This document shows positions 11,092 to 19,540 of a stretch of DNA of 64,000 nt, in pieces. Source of the DNA: Lepidurus packardi (lineage: Eukaryota; Arthropoda; Branchiopoda; Notostraca; Triopsidae); the NCBI GenBank assembly GCA_023053545.1, contig JAKZAN010000063.1:163725-227724 (forward strand), written 5' to 3'. How positions within the stretch are numbered: position 1 is the first letter of the stretch; each line of letters opens with the position of its first letter. A model generated the notes under the pieces. The model searched no databases. It was not told where the DNA came from and saw nothing but the letters and a program-made list of their open reading frames with translations. Both the position numbers and the translations under genes were made by a program.

Positions 11092-11099
11092 TACATTTG
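11092..11099 (+). promoter_or_regulatory. -7 promoter element for gcvH
   Basis: TACATTTG fits TAnnTTTG exactly, 32 bases before the gcvH ATG, in the short gap after sprA. No clear -33 TTTG is seen at the right distance. Confidence 0.5.
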
Positions 11100-11131
11100 C
11101 CCTTCATTAAAAACAACGAAAACAAAACACA

Positions 11132-11512
11132 ATGAACATACCATCAGAACTAAAGTATACAAAAGACCACGAATGGATTAGCTTAGACGGAGACGTTGCA
11201 ACAGTTGGAATTACCGACTTCGCTCAGAAAGAATTGGGCGATATTGTTTACGTTGAAGTAGAAACTTTAGACCAAACTTTGGCACAAGAAGAAGTTTTTG
11301 GGACAGTTGAAGCAGTTAAAACAGTATCAGATTTGTTTTTGCCTTTAGCAGGCGAAATCATCGCTTTTAATGATGCTTTGGAAAGCAGCCCGGAAACTGT
11401 GAACTCAGACCCATACGGTGCTGGATGGATGATCAAGATTAAAGTGTCAAATCCTTCAGATTTTAATGAATTGCTTTCAGCAGACGATTACAAAGCATTG
11501 ATTGGTGCGTAA
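11132..11512 (+). CDS. gcvH: Glycine cleavage system H protein
   Basis: GcvH carries the lipoyl arm that shuttles the aminomethyl group between the P, T and L proteins of glycine cleavage. The 126-residue protein is a single lipoyl-like domain; the lipoylated lysine is Lys63 in [14 protein letters not shown] near the N-terminus is also family-typical. Length is normal. It is separated from the other gcv genes, as often seen in Flavobacteria, and its last 11 bases overlap the frame of the downstream VanZ-like gene, suggesting an operon. Confidence 0.97.
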   Translation: MNIPSELKYTKDHEWISLDGDVATVGITDFAQKELGDIVYVEVETLDQTLAQEEVFGTVEAVKTVSDLFLPLAGEIIAFNDALESSPETVNSDPYGAGWMIKIKVSNPSDFNELLSADDYKALIGA

Positions 11513-11891
11513 ATATCTTTGGATGGCCGCCGCCGCAACATGGACTATTATAGTTCTAACGCTGTGCTTGGCTAAACTAAATAATTTGCCGTCAATGGGT
11601 GTTTCAAATGGGGATAAGTATGTGCATTTTATATTTTATTGTTTACTATCCATTCTCTGGTTAGGCTACTTTTTCAATGCAAATCTTGCCTCTAGTGCGC
11701 TAAAATTATACAAGTGGACATCGGTTTCCTTGTTTCTCTTTGGTGTTTTAATTGAGATTGCACAGGGAGCATTAACCACATACCGCTCAGGCGATGCTAA
11801 AGATGTTTTGGCAAATACTGCAGGCATTTTCACCGGGGTGATGTTTTGGTCTATTTATCGATATATAGCGGCATACCAGAAAAAAAATTAA
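11502..11891 (+). CDS. VanZ-like family membrane protein
   Basis: A 129-residue membrane protein with about four hydrophobic segments and the VanZ-like signature of a conserved Asp-Lys before the second helix ([11 protein letters not shown]) and a late GDAKDVLAN motif. VanZ-like proteins occur widely; their biochemical role is unsettled, and this one is not linked to glycopeptide resistance. The start is uncertain: TTG 11502, GTG 11505 and ATG 11523 are all in frame, the first two overlapping the gcvH stop. The gcvH-VanZ pair is a common flavobacterial arrangement. A strong hairpin terminator follows at once. Confidence 0.85.
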   Translation: MVRKYLWMAAAATWTIIVLTLCLAKLNNLPSMGVSNGDKYVHFIFYCLLSILWLGYFFNANLASSALKLYKWTSVSLFLFGVLIEIAQGALTTYRSGDAKDVLANTAGIFTGVMFWSIYRYIAAYQKKN

Positions 11892-11897
11892 AAATAG

Positions 11898-11922
11898 ATC
11901 CTGCTTCGGCAGGATTTTTTAA
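11898..11922 (+). terminator. Rho-independent terminator after gcvH-VanZ
   Basis: Seven-base-pair stem ATCCTGC/GCAGGAT with a TTCG tetraloop followed by a T-run, 7 bases past the stop codon. Confidence 0.88.
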
Positions 11923-11943
11923 TTTTAGGGAATATATACACTT

Positions 11944-12687
11944 ATGCTAGACATCCGCCAATACCTAGAATCAACCTATCTGAAAACAGCAGAAGAAACA
12001 CTTTTGTGCGATGCAGAACATCAGCATCAGATCCATAACGTAATCGAAGAGGCCATGACTCATAAAGTGCTATTGGCCATGATACGGCCTGAATATGTGC
12101 TGATGGCTAAAAACATGGTTCGATCGCGCAATTCGACTCTGCTGATTGGGACGGTAATCGATTTTCCGGAAGGTGTTTCGGATACTTCCACAAAGCTTGC
12201 AGAAGCGGAACAAGCAATCGCAGATGGCGTTGATGAGCTTGATTTTGTTTGTAATTATCGTAAATTTCTTGCGCAAGACATCGAGTACTTCAAAGAAGAA
12301 ATTTTTGTTTGTACGCGCATTGCCCTTCAGCAGCTTAAAAAAATTAAGTGGATTATCGAAGTAGCCGCATTGGAGCAAGATGAAATTGCAAGAATTTGCG
12401 CAGCGATTAAAGCAGTTGTGGTGTCGAATTTTGAAGGTCATTATAATGATGTATTTATAAAATCATCAACCGGATATTATCAATCAAGTAGCGCAAGGCC
12501 AAACGGCGCTACCGCTGAATCAGTAAAGATCATGCTCGAAAATGCGGCGCCCCTTCCAGTAAAAGCATCTGGAGGCGTTCGTTCATTTGCAGACGCGGTC
12601 TATATGATTAATTTTGGCGTGAAGAGAATTGGAACTTCCTCGGCGGTGGAAATCTTGAAAGGCCAGAATTTAGACCCCGACAGTTAA
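11944..12687 (+). CDS. deoC: Deoxyribose-phosphate aldolase
   Basis: DeoC splits 2-deoxyribose-5-phosphate into acetaldehyde and glyceraldehyde-3-phosphate during deoxynucleoside catabolism. The TIM-barrel residues expected for catalysis are present: Asp100 in ELDFVCNY, the Schiff-base Lys173 in VFIKSSTGY, and Lys207 in PVKASGGVR. At 247 residues the length is normal for the longer DeoC class. It stands alone between the VanZ-like gene terminator and ctaB; no other deo genes are adjacent. Confidence 0.95.
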   Translation: MLDIRQYLESTYLKTAEETLLCDAEHQHQIHNVIEEAMTHKVLLAMIRPEYVLMAKNMVRSRNSTLLIGTVIDFPEGVSDTSTKLAEAEQAIADGVDELDFVCNYRKFLAQDIEYFKEEIFVCTRIALQQLKKIKWIIEVAALEQDEIARICAAIKAVVVSNFEGHYNDVFIKSSTGYYQSSSARPNGATAESVKIMLENAAPLPVKASGGVRSFADAVYMINFGVKRIGTSSAVEILKGQNLDPDS

Positions 12688-12775
12688 TCAAATTTCATAA
12701 TTTTCGCGGTTTGTTTTTATTTTTTTTTCGGATAAATATTCAAAGCAAAGTTTATATTATTGCCGATTTCAATCG

Positions 12776-12783
12776 TATCTTTG
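12776..12783 (+). promoter_or_regulatory. Promoter for ctaB and first oxidase gene
   Basis: TATCTTTG (TAnnTTTG) 28 bases before the ctaB ATG; a TTTA 21 bases upstream (12751-12754) is a possible imperfect -33 box. Confidence 0.55.
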
Positions 12784-12811
12784 CGACGGCAATCGCTGTT
12801 TAAAAAGAAAA

Positions 12812-13726
12812 ATGCAAACTTCATTGAGCACAGATACTACAACAATCACTTTCCGAGGGATGTTTACTGATTTCAAAGAAATCACTAAGGCTGGATTAGC
12901 CGTTAGTGTGCTTTTTTCATCTGTCGCAGGGTATCTGCTAGGCTTCGACGATGCGCATGCCTTTAGCTGGCAAACATTAATTTTACTGAGTGTTGGTGGT
13001 TACTGCATGGTGGGTGCATCAAATGCATACAACCAAGTGATTGAGCGCGACTTAGACGCTTTGATGGATCGGACTAAGAATCGCCCAATTCCATCTGGCA
13101 GAATGTCTCCCAAAACCGCAATGTTTGTAGCGATTTTGCTAACCATCGTGGGCATAGTTTTGCTTTATATGATTAATGCGAAGTCGGCAATGTTTGGCGC
13201 CATTTCGATAGTGCTTTATACTAGTTTATATACGCCGCTAAAAACGGTAACGCCACTTTCGGTTTTTGTGGGCGCGTTTCCAGGGGCTATCCCTTTCATG
13301 CTAGGATGGGTGGCTGCAACAGGCGATTTTGGAATTGAAGCAGGAACTTTATTTTTAATACAGTTTTTTTGGCAGTTTCCACATTTTTGGTCAATCGGAT
13401 GGTTTTTGTATGAAGACTACGAAAAAGCAGGATTTTTTATGTTGCCAACAGGTAAAAGAGATACATCTACTGCTTTGCAAACAATCTTGTATACTCTTTG
13501 GTTAATAGTAGCGTCGCTTTTGCCCGCTTTGGGATATACAGGTAGGTTGCTTATTAGCCCCGTAGCTGCAATTGCGGTATTCTTGCTCGGAATCTGGATG
13601 TTGGTCTTTGCTGTAAAATTATACAAGCATAGAACAGTCAGCGCGGCTAAAAAATTAATGTTGGTTAGTGTTTCTTATATTACTTTGTTGCAAATAATTT
13701 ATATAATAGATAAATTTTTAAGATAA
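12812..13726 (+). CDS. ctaB: Protoheme IX farnesyltransferase (heme O synthase)
   Basis: CtaB/CyoE farnesylates heme B to heme O in the inner membrane, the first step toward heme A for cytochrome oxidases. The 304-residue protein is a UbiA-family polytopic membrane protein with about nine helices. The prenyl-diphosphate-binding region is clear: N71 to D86 contains the NxxxD..D pattern (NAYNQVIERD, then LDALMDR), and RPIPSG follows. Its stop TAA shares a base with the ATG of the next gene, an oxidase subunit III, which supports a role in assembling this oxidase. Confidence 0.95.
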   Translation: MQTSLSTDTTTITFRGMFTDFKEITKAGLAVSVLFSSVAGYLLGFDDAHAFSWQTLILLSVGGYCMVGASNAYNQVIERDLDALMDRTKNRPIPSGRMSPKTAMFVAILLTIVGIVLLYMINAKSAMFGAISIVLYTSLYTPLKTVTPLSVFVGAFPGAIPFMLGWVAATGDFGIEAGTLFLIQFFWQFPHFWSIGWFLYEDYEKAGFFMLPTGKRDTSTALQTILYTLWLIVASLLPALGYTGRLLISPVAAIAVFLLGIWMLVFAVKLYKHRTVSAAKKLMLVSVSYITLLQIIYIIDKFLR

Positions 13727-14316
13727 TGAAAACAGAAAAGATGTCATTAGAAGAGCACAATGCTCGCACCGATCGGTCATACAAGCTGCTGCTAGGTTTT
13801 GCCATGGTAAGCATGACAATGATGTTTGCTGGGCTTACCAGTGCGTTTGTTGTTAGTAAGTCAAGAGCCGACTGGTTGAAGGACTTTCAGATGCCAACGG
13901 AGTTTTTTATTAGTACAGCCGTTATACTGTGTTGCAGCATTACTTTTCAGTTGGCAAAATATGCCATAAAAAAAGACAACAGATCCGCGGTTTCAGTTTG
14001 GTTGTGGTTAACTCTTGGGCTTGGATTGTTATTTGTATTTCTTCAATTTCAAGGATTTGCAGCTATTGTTGCGCAAGGTCATTATTTCACTGGAAGTCAA
14101 AGTTCTATTACCACAACGTTTTTATATGTGGTTACTTTAGCGCACTTAGTACACCTTTTTGGAGGGGTCTTATCGCTGCTTGTTATAATTTATAATCATT
14201 TTAAACAAAAATACAATTCTCGTCAAACCCTTGGAATTGAGCTAGGTGCAATGTATTGGCACTTTCTAGACTTTTTATGGGTTTATTTGTTTTTGTTTTT
14301 ATATTTCTTTAAATAA
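13726..14316 (+). CDS. Heme-copper oxidase subunit III (short paralogue)
   Basis: A 196-residue subunit III of the cytochrome oxidase superfamily with five predicted membrane helices. Family-typical features are the acidic-histidine pairs in late helices (THLVHLFGG-like TLAHLVHLFGG, and the C-terminal MYWHFLDFLWVYLF motif). Subunit III lacks redox centres but stabilises the catalytic core and proton uptake. It overlaps ctaB by one base and precedes a longer paralogue, so two subunit III proteins are encoded side by side. The genes for subunits I and II are not in this window. Confidence 0.93.
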   Translation: MKTEKMSLEEHNARTDRSYKLLLGFAMVSMTMMFAGLTSAFVVSKSRADWLKDFQMPTEFFISTAVILCCSITFQLAKYAIKKDNRSAVSVWLWLTLGLGLLFVFLQFQGFAAIVAQGHYFTGSQSSITTTFLYVVTLAHLVHLFGGVLSLLVIIYNHFKQKYNSRQTLGIELGAMYWHFLDFLWVYLFLFLYFFK

Positions 14317-14326
14317 GAAAAAAACG

Positions 14327-14334
14327 TAAATTTG
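14327..14334 (+). promoter_or_regulatory. Internal promoter for long subunit III
   Basis: TAAATTTG in the 42-base gap between the two subunit III genes, 24 bases before the ATG at 14359; suggests that the second copy can be expressed independently of ctaB. Confidence 0.5.
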
Positions 14335-14358
14335 GACACTTTTTAACGAATACTTTTT

Positions 14359-15381
14359 ATGGAAGCAACTACTGTAAATAGCGGCGAAAAAATTTGGGGC
14401 GGCGGAAATGAGCCGATGGGTGCCAGTTATGGTAAATTGATGATGTGGTTTTTCATCGTTTCTGATGCACTTACTTTCTCTGGATTTCTTGCGGCTTATG
14501 GTTTTTCGAGATTTAAATTTATTGAAACTTGGCCTTTGCCAGATGAGGTTTTCACGCACTTTCCTTTTATGCATGGTGTTTCGGCTCCGATGTATTATGT
14601 AGCGTTGATGACTTTTATCCTGATCTTCTCTTCAGTAACGATGGTTCTTGCTGTTGATGCAGGACATAAAATGCAACAAAGTAAAGTTGCATTCTATATG
14701 TTTCTGACGATCATTGGCGGTTTCGTTTTTGTCGGTTCTCAAGCATGGGAATGGAAGAACTTCATTAAAGGAGAGTATGGCGCTATTGAAACTAAAGGCG
14801 GTAGTTTGTTGCAATTTGTGGATAATACTGGAAAGCGCGTTGCTTTAGCGGATTTCGCTGCAGAATTGCCAGAAGTTCGCGAACAGTTAACCCGATCTAA
14901 AGGAAGATGGTTCATGTCTGAAACTGCTTTGCCGACATATTCTGTTGAAGAAGTTCAGGCAGGTTTTGCTGCTCATCCAGAATTATTGATTCGCACTGAA
15001 AAAATATATCAGGATACTGCTGAGGACAAAGCGAATGCATCTTTACAACCTGGTCTCCAACATAAAAAACACAAAGAAGTGCTTACTAGAGAGGCGTCTG
15101 CTAAAATGCTGGCTAACGCACATTATGTAGTAGAAGGCGCAAATCTGAAGAGAAATGAATACGGAAGTAGATTGTTTGCTGACTTTTTCTTCTTTATTAC
15201 AGGTTTTCACGGTTTCCACGTTCTTTCAGGTGTAATCATCAATATTATTATATTTTTTAATATTATTCTTGGAACTTACGAGAAAAGAAGAAGCTACGAA
15301 ATGGTCGAAAAAGTTGGTTTATACTGGCACTTTGTAGATTTGGTTTGGGTATTTGTATTCACATTCTTCTACTTGGTTTAA
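14359..15381 (+). CDS. Heme-copper oxidase subunit III, long form with inserted soluble segment
   Basis: A 340-residue paralogue of the preceding subunit III. The N-terminal third (helices near residues 25-50, 75-100 and 110-130) and the C-terminal part ending in GLYWHFVDLVWVFVF are clearly subunit III. Between them lies about 140 residues of hydrophilic sequence (roughly 135-275: charged, with LQPGLQHKKHKE), which is absent from the short paralogue and from the core family. The insertion is in frame with no sign of gene fusion scars. It is followed 22 bases later by the subunit IV-like gene. Confidence 0.92.
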   Translation: MEATTVNSGEKIWGGGNEPMGASYGKLMMWFFIVSDALTFSGFLAAYGFSRFKFIETWPLPDEVFTHFPFMHGVSAPMYYVALMTFILIFSSVTMVLAVDAGHKMQQSKVAFYMFLTIIGGFVFVGSQAWEWKNFIKGEYGAIETKGGSLLQFVDNTGKRVALADFAAELPEVREQLTRSKGRWFMSETALPTYSVEEVQAGFAAHPELLIRTEKIYQDTAEDKANASLQPGLQHKKHKEVLTREASAKMLANAHYVVEGANLKRNEYGSRLFADFFFFITGFHGFHVLSGVIINIIIFFNIILGTYEKRRSYEMVEKVGLYWHFVDLVWVFVFTFFYLV

Positions 15382-15403
15382 TTAATAACGCTACACATTT
15401 ATT

Positions 15404-15754
15404 ATGTCACACGAGCACGTATCTAACACAAAAAGAATCTGGTTTGTATTCGGACTATTGTCTGTAGTAACAACAGTAGAAGTTGCCTTGGGAATTGTAA
15501 AGCCAGACGCTTTATACATGTCCAATTTCTTAAGAATGAATTTACTTAACTGGATTTTCATAATCTTAACCATATTTAAGGCTTATTATATCGTTTGGGC
15601 TTTTATGCACATGGAAGGTGAAAAAGCTAGCTTAAGATGGTCAGTAGTTTCGTCTTTGGTTTTCTTAGTTGCATATTTAATTTTCATTTTACTTATAGAA
15701 GCCGATTATATTTATGAAGTATTTCGAACTTCAACAATAAAGTGGAATTTCTAA
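15404..15754 (+). CDS. Cytochrome c oxidase subunit IV-type membrane protein
   Basis: A 116-residue protein with three hydrophobic segments and the family-like VWAFMHMEGEK motif, matching the prokaryotic subunit IV (COX4_pro/caa3-type CtaF) family. It would be a small accessory inner-membrane subunit of the oxidase. Position directly after the long subunit III and just before a strong terminator marks it as the last gene of the structural operon. Confidence 0.88.
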   Translation: MSHEHVSNTKRIWFVFGLLSVVTTVEVALGIVKPDALYMSNFLRMNLLNWIFIILTIFKAYYIVWAFMHMEGEKASLRWSVVSSLVFLVAYLIFILLIEADYIYEVFRTSTIKWNF

Positions 15755-15770
15755 TTCAAGATATCACACA

Positions 15771-15800
15771 AAAAAGGCGGTTTTTATACCGCCTTTTTTT
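15771..15800 (+). terminator. Terminator after oxidase subunit genes
   Basis: GGCGGT/ACCGCC stem flanked by A-run and T-run (so potentially bidirectional), 17 bases past the subunit IV stop; it separates the structural genes from the assembly-factor genes. Confidence 0.85.
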
Positions 15801-15831
15801 ATTTTTGTATCATAAATAACAGCAATTAAGC

Positions 15832-16470
15832 ATGAAGAAAAATGCCGTCCTGTTTGTCCTCTTTATTCTCCCAATAGTAGCATACCTTTTCTTTGCTTCG
15901 GGAATCAATAGTTTTTCAAAATTGCCAACCATTACTTCCAAGGTAAACGACCTCGGAGATTGGAAGTCCGAACGAGGCGAAAAAATATCCTTGGATGGAA
16001 AGATCACCATTTTATGCTTTGGTGGCGCAGATCTGCAATCCAATAGGGGCAATCTTTTCAATCTGCACATGAAAGTCTATGAGCGATACCACGAATTTAA
16101 AGACTTGCAGTTTGTTGTTGTGTCGCCTTTGGGCACAGAAAAGAGCGCTGGGTATATTTTAGAGCAGTTCCAGACCATTTCAGATATATCGCAGTGGAAG
16201 TTCGTATTCGCAGATCCAAAGGAAATTCAGAGCTTCTATGACGGTTTAAAATTGCAAGGAAAGCTTGATGAAAATCTAGGCACGTCGTATGTTTATATAA
16301 TCGACAAGGATCGGAATTTGCGTGGCCGAAAAGGCGACCAATATAAAGAAGGCTATAATACTTTTCATCCTTCCGAAATAAGTAATGAGATGTTAGATGA
16401 TTTTAAGATCATTTTATATGAGTATCGCGCTGCTCTAAAAAAGAATCGAAATGCAACCCGCAAAATCTAA
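15832..16470 (+). CDS. SCO/thioredoxin-fold-like membrane-anchored protein lacking the CxxxC motif
   Basis: A 212-residue protein with one N-terminal membrane anchor (residues 5-24) and an extracytoplasmic domain whose pattern (strand KITILCFGGA, later FVVVSPLG, then TSYVYIIDKDRNLRGR) looks like a thioredoxin/SCO fold. At the place where SCO proteins have CxxxC there is only a single Cys in ILCFGGAD, and no copper-binding His is obvious. It directly precedes a canonical SCO gene, so I infer an assembly role in the same pathway, possibly as a non-copper-binding partner. Family assignment rests on pattern reading only; a general AhpC/TSA-like relative is the alternative. Confidence 0.7.
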   Translation: MKKNAVLFVLFILPIVAYLFFASGINSFSKLPTITSKVNDLGDWKSERGEKISLDGKITILCFGGADLQSNRGNLFNLHMKVYERYHEFKDLQFVVVSPLGTEKSAGYILEQFQTISDISQWKFVFADPKEIQSFYDGLKLQGKLDENLGTSYVYIIDKDRNLRGRKGDQYKEGYNTFHPSEISNEMLDDFKIILYEYRAALKKNRNATRKI

Positions 16471-16477
16471 CGTGATG

Positions 16478-17161
16478 ATGAAAGGAAAGAAGTATATTGG
16501 AATTTCGTTTATTATTTTGCTGTTTGGTATTTGGGCGGTGCCCAAAATTGTCCACCGCATGAAAAATGATGCCACTGTTGACGCTGCAAGATTGGATTCG
16601 ACTGGCGGAAAGAATGAGGTTAGTGATGATTTGGTAGTAATTGGTGCAGTGCCAAAATTTGTGCTTACCAACCAAAATAGTAAGCAAATTTCTAACGCAG
16701 ATTATTTAGGGAAGGTTTATGTAATTGAGTTCTTTTTCTCTACTTGCCCAACAATTTGCCCAATTATGAATAGGAATATGGAAGCACTTCAAAATAAGTT
16801 TTTCGGGAACCCAAATTTCGGAATTGCGTCCATAACCATCAATCCAGAAAATGATACTCCGACCGTACTGAAAGCGCATGCTGAAACTATTGGTGTGAAA
16901 TCCTCGAATTGGAATTTGCTCACGGGCAACCAAGAGTACATATACGAGCTAGCCAACAAGGGTTTTAATTTATATGTTGGCCAATCAGGCAAGGCAAAAG
17001 GCGGTTTCGAACATTCAGGCTTATTTGCATTAATCGACAAGAAGGGAAATATTCGCTGTCGTAAAGATGAATTTGGCAATCCAATAATGTATTATGACGG
17101 ATTAGAGAAATCTGGAATAGAGGCAATAACTAAAGATATTAATATTTTAATTAAGGAATAA
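16478..17161 (+). CDS. SCO family copper chaperone
   Basis: SCO proteins deliver copper to the CuA site of oxidase subunit II outside the inner membrane. The 227-residue product has an N-terminal anchor (about 6-23), the copper-binding Cys90 and Cys94 in FSTCPTICP, and the matching His179 in GFEHSGLF. The frame is open from an ATG at 16451 that overlaps the previous gene by 20 bases; I prefer ATG 16478 (MKGKKYIG...) because it puts the anchor near the N-terminus, with ATG 16475 equally possible. The stop overlaps the next start by one base. Confidence 0.92.
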   Translation: MKGKKYIGISFIILLFGIWAVPKIVHRMKNDATVDAARLDSTGGKNEVSDDLVVIGAVPKFVLTNQNSKQISNADYLGKVYVIEFFFSTCPTICPIMNRNMEALQNKFFGNPNFGIASITINPENDTPTVLKAHAETIGVKSSNWNLLTGNQEYIYELANKGFNLYVGQSGKAKGGFEHSGLFALIDKKGNIRCRKDEFGNPIMYYDGLEKSGIEAITKDINILIKE

Positions 17162-17703
17162 TGGAACATACACCAGTTGAAAGTAAGTACGGTAAATTTA
17201 TAGCAATAGTTTCAATTGCTATCCCCATAGCGGTTGCTGTATTGTTTTCAGTTAAACTCCAAGATTTTGGTTTCGATGTGAAGCCGCTAACATTTTTACC
17301 GCCAATTTACGCGTCGATTAACGGCCTAACCGCAATTGTATTGGTGGCGGGAGTTTGGGCTATAAAAAATGGCAAGCAGAAGTTACACCAGCAATTAATG
17401 ACATCTGCAATCGCTTTGTCGGCTTTGTTTTTGGTCATGTATGTTGCTTATCACATGACATCAGATTCGACGATTTATCGAGGTGGCGCACCAATTAAGT
17501 ATGTCTACTATTTTATATTGTTGACCCACATTGCACTTTCTGTCGTAATTATTCCGCTGGTGCTAATTACTTATGTTCGCGCATTATCAGAAAGGTATGA
17601 CCGCCACCGACGCATCGCAAAAATCACTTTTCCGCTTTGGCTGTATGTTGCTGTAACTGGTGTGATTGTTTACTTAATGATAGCGCCTTATTATGCTGCT
17701 TAA
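17161..17703 (+). CDS. DUF420 (YozB/CtaM-like) membrane protein
   Basis: A 180-residue protein with about five membrane helices and conserved histidines in the membrane (VAYHMTSD, LTHIALS, YDRHRRIAK), matching DUF420. In Firmicutes, members of this family (CtaM) are needed for maturation of heme-copper oxidases. Its place right after SCO in an oxidase gene block supports the same role here. One-base overlap with the SCO stop and an 11-base overlap with the next small gene point to tight cotranslation. Confidence 0.87.
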   Translation: MEHTPVESKYGKFIAIVSIAIPIAVAVLFSVKLQDFGFDVKPLTFLPPIYASINGLTAIVLVAGVWAIKNGKQKLHQQLMTSAIALSALFLVMYVAYHMTSDSTIYRGGAPIKYVYYFILLTHIALSVVIIPLVLITYVRALSERYDRHRRIAKITFPLWLYVAVTGVIVYLMIAPYYAA

Positions 17704-17929
17704 AAAATGTAGATTATTGTTTTTCTCGCTACTGTTGGTTTGCTTTACCAATGCATCTGCTTTGGCACAATGTGCCATGTGCCGTGCTGCATTAGAAAGC
17801 GAAGGCAGTGCCAAGAAGGCAGAAGCCGTAAATGACGGGATTGTATACCTGATGATATTTCCATATCTGTTAGTAGCCGTCATCGCTTATATGGTTTATA
17901 AAACCGGCAAGAAATTGATTAAAAAATAA
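17693..17929 (+). CDS. Small exported membrane protein with CxxC motif
   Basis: A 78-residue protein with an N-terminal signal peptide (about 1-25, ending ALAQ), then QCAMCRAALE giving a CxxC pair at the start of the mature part, a short polar stretch, and one membrane helix (about 50-70) with a basic tail. The ATG lies 11 bases inside the DUF420 gene. The order suggests a periplasm-facing CxxC held near the inner membrane; I infer a redox or copper-handling role in oxidase assembly, but do not recognise a named family. It abuts the stop of a convergent gene with no gap. Confidence 0.8.
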   Translation: MLLKKCRLLFFSLLLVCFTNASALAQCAMCRAALESEGSAKKAEAVNDGIVYLMIFPYLLVAVIAYMVYKTGKKLIKK

Positions 17930-19327
17930 CTATTTCAGACCGTCAATCGCCACATTTACGTTTCCGTTAATCTTTATAAAGGCAATGATTGCCTTGTTCG
18001 TCAACTGAATTTTTTGGAATTTGATGTCGTCTAGATTTCCATTGATGAATACCCCTGGCATTGGCGAATAATTTTTCATGTATTTCATCATGTTTTGCTT
18101 GCCTTCATCAAGATTTGCCTTGATGGAATACCTACAGTTTTCTTGTATTTTTCGCAGAATCAATCCTTCAGCAAGCCAATTTGCAGTACGCATTAACCTG
18201 CTTTTTGTTTCCAAAGCATAATCAAGTCCATCAAAGTAAATCTCTTTTTTTTCTTCGTTATATTGTGGGGTGCCGGTCAGGTATACAGTGCCATTTATGC
18301 TTCCTAACATTTCCAAAGCGATTACCATCTTTCCTGCTTTGTGCCACAAACCTACTTTTTGAACAGTTACGGTTCGTTTGCCACTGCCAAAATTGACGCC
18401 TTTAAAGTTATTGGTAATAATCCTTTCTGCGTCTTTATACGTTGAAACAGCTGCAATATTTGCAGAGATTTGACTTGGCATTTTTGAAACAGGCTTCAAC
18501 AGCACTTTTTCCTTTTCAAATTTAGCTAAAGGTTTTTGTCCAATCATCGTTTCCATAGCACATTTCATTCCCATTTCCAATGAGATAATGTCCTTACGAA
18601 TTTCTGCCGTTGTCGTATAAATTTCAATAGGCACTATGCGCAGCCACGTCTGATATGTTTCACTCATTTCCACTGGTTGCGAAATCTTTTCGATAGCTTG
18701 CAGTACGTTCGGTTTCAGATCCATCGACTTTTCGATTGCATTGTCAATTTCCCTTTCGATTGTCGATTTAAAATAACGCAGCGCTGGATTAATCACGTAT
18801 GTAATCGGTACTTGTTTGCCCATTACGGTTGTGCTTGGGCTTTCGTTCCATTCTAATGATTTAATTTTCGTGTTGGTTTTAACTTTCCAGTTTGTGAGAT
18901 TAACATCACTTAGAAGTGTAATGTTGCCACTTAAGTTAAACTCCTGGATGTTGTATAAATTTACACCCAATCGGTCAGTCCCCATTCTATATTTTACCAT
19001 TGCTTTAAGCGGCAAGACTACTTTAATCTTTCCAGATTCTGAAGAAACTAAAATGGGCGCTAACTTCGAAATTTTCATCTCTACATCATCATCTTCAATC
19101 TTTTTATCTTCATAGATCACGCCAGTTATTAATGCATTCACCTGATTTTCGATGTCTTTATATTTCATCGAAATCGGCAAACTCACAAAAGATGTACTGC
19201 TTTCATAAACCAACGGCGATGCGTCATCTGGTTCCGGCTTGAGCGCGTCAATTTTCTGAGAAGATGAACAGCCTTGCAATAGAAGGACTGAAAACATGAT
19301 TATAGCGAAGTGCTTTAGGGTGTACAT
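17930..19327 (-). CDS. DUF4403 family lipoprotein
   Basis: A 465-residue putative lipoprotein: the first residues (MYTLKHFAIIMFSVLLLQGCSSSQ) contain a lipobox LLLQGC, so the mature protein would be lipid-anchored. The body resembles DUF4403, with repeated beta-rich segments and LPISMKYKDIENQVNAL near the start; function is unknown. I chose ATG 19327; the frame is open upstream to a TTG at 19378, but that would bury the signal peptide. It is a single gene, convergent with the oxidase block and divergent from tolC. Confidence 0.8.
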   Translation of the reverse strand: MYTLKHFAIIMFSVLLLQGCSSSQKIDALKPEPDDASPLVYESSTSFVSLPISMKYKDIENQVNALITGVIYEDKKIEDDDVEMKISKLAPILVSSESGKIKVVLPLKAMVKYRMGTDRLGVNLYNIQEFNLSGNITLLSDVNLTNWKVKTNTKIKSLEWNESPSTTVMGKQVPITYVINPALRYFKSTIEREIDNAIEKSMDLKPNVLQAIEKISQPVEMSETYQTWLRIVPIEIYTTTAEIRKDIISLEMGMKCAMETMIGQKPLAKFEKEKVLLKPVSKMPSQISANIAAVSTYKDAERIITNNFKGVNFGSGKRTVTVQKVGLWHKAGKMVIALEMLGSINGTVYLTGTPQYNEEKKEIYFDGLDYALETKSRLMRTANWLAEGLILRKIQENCRYSIKANLDEGKQNMMKYMKNYSPMPGVFINGNLDDIKFQKIQLTNKAIIAFIKINGNVNVAIDGLK

Positions 19328-19540
19328 ACAAATTATATTTGGCCGTAAAAATATTAAATAACAGTTCACTTTAGGCAAAGCTGTAACATTTTTCTTAATT
19401 TAGAGTCTAAAACCTAGCATCTTGTCGCATCTGGATTTCGACAGTAGTACGTTTCTAAACAAATTAGGTAATCAAAAATACTAACGAAGCTATTTTATGG
19501 TTAGTTTTGTATATTATTTCGCGACTTACGACATATAAAT

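Noticed and set aside
11502-11891. Glycopeptide resistance suggested by VanZ similarity
   Set aside because: No vanHAX or regulator genes; VanZ-like proteins are widespread and this one follows gcvH in a housekeeping setting.
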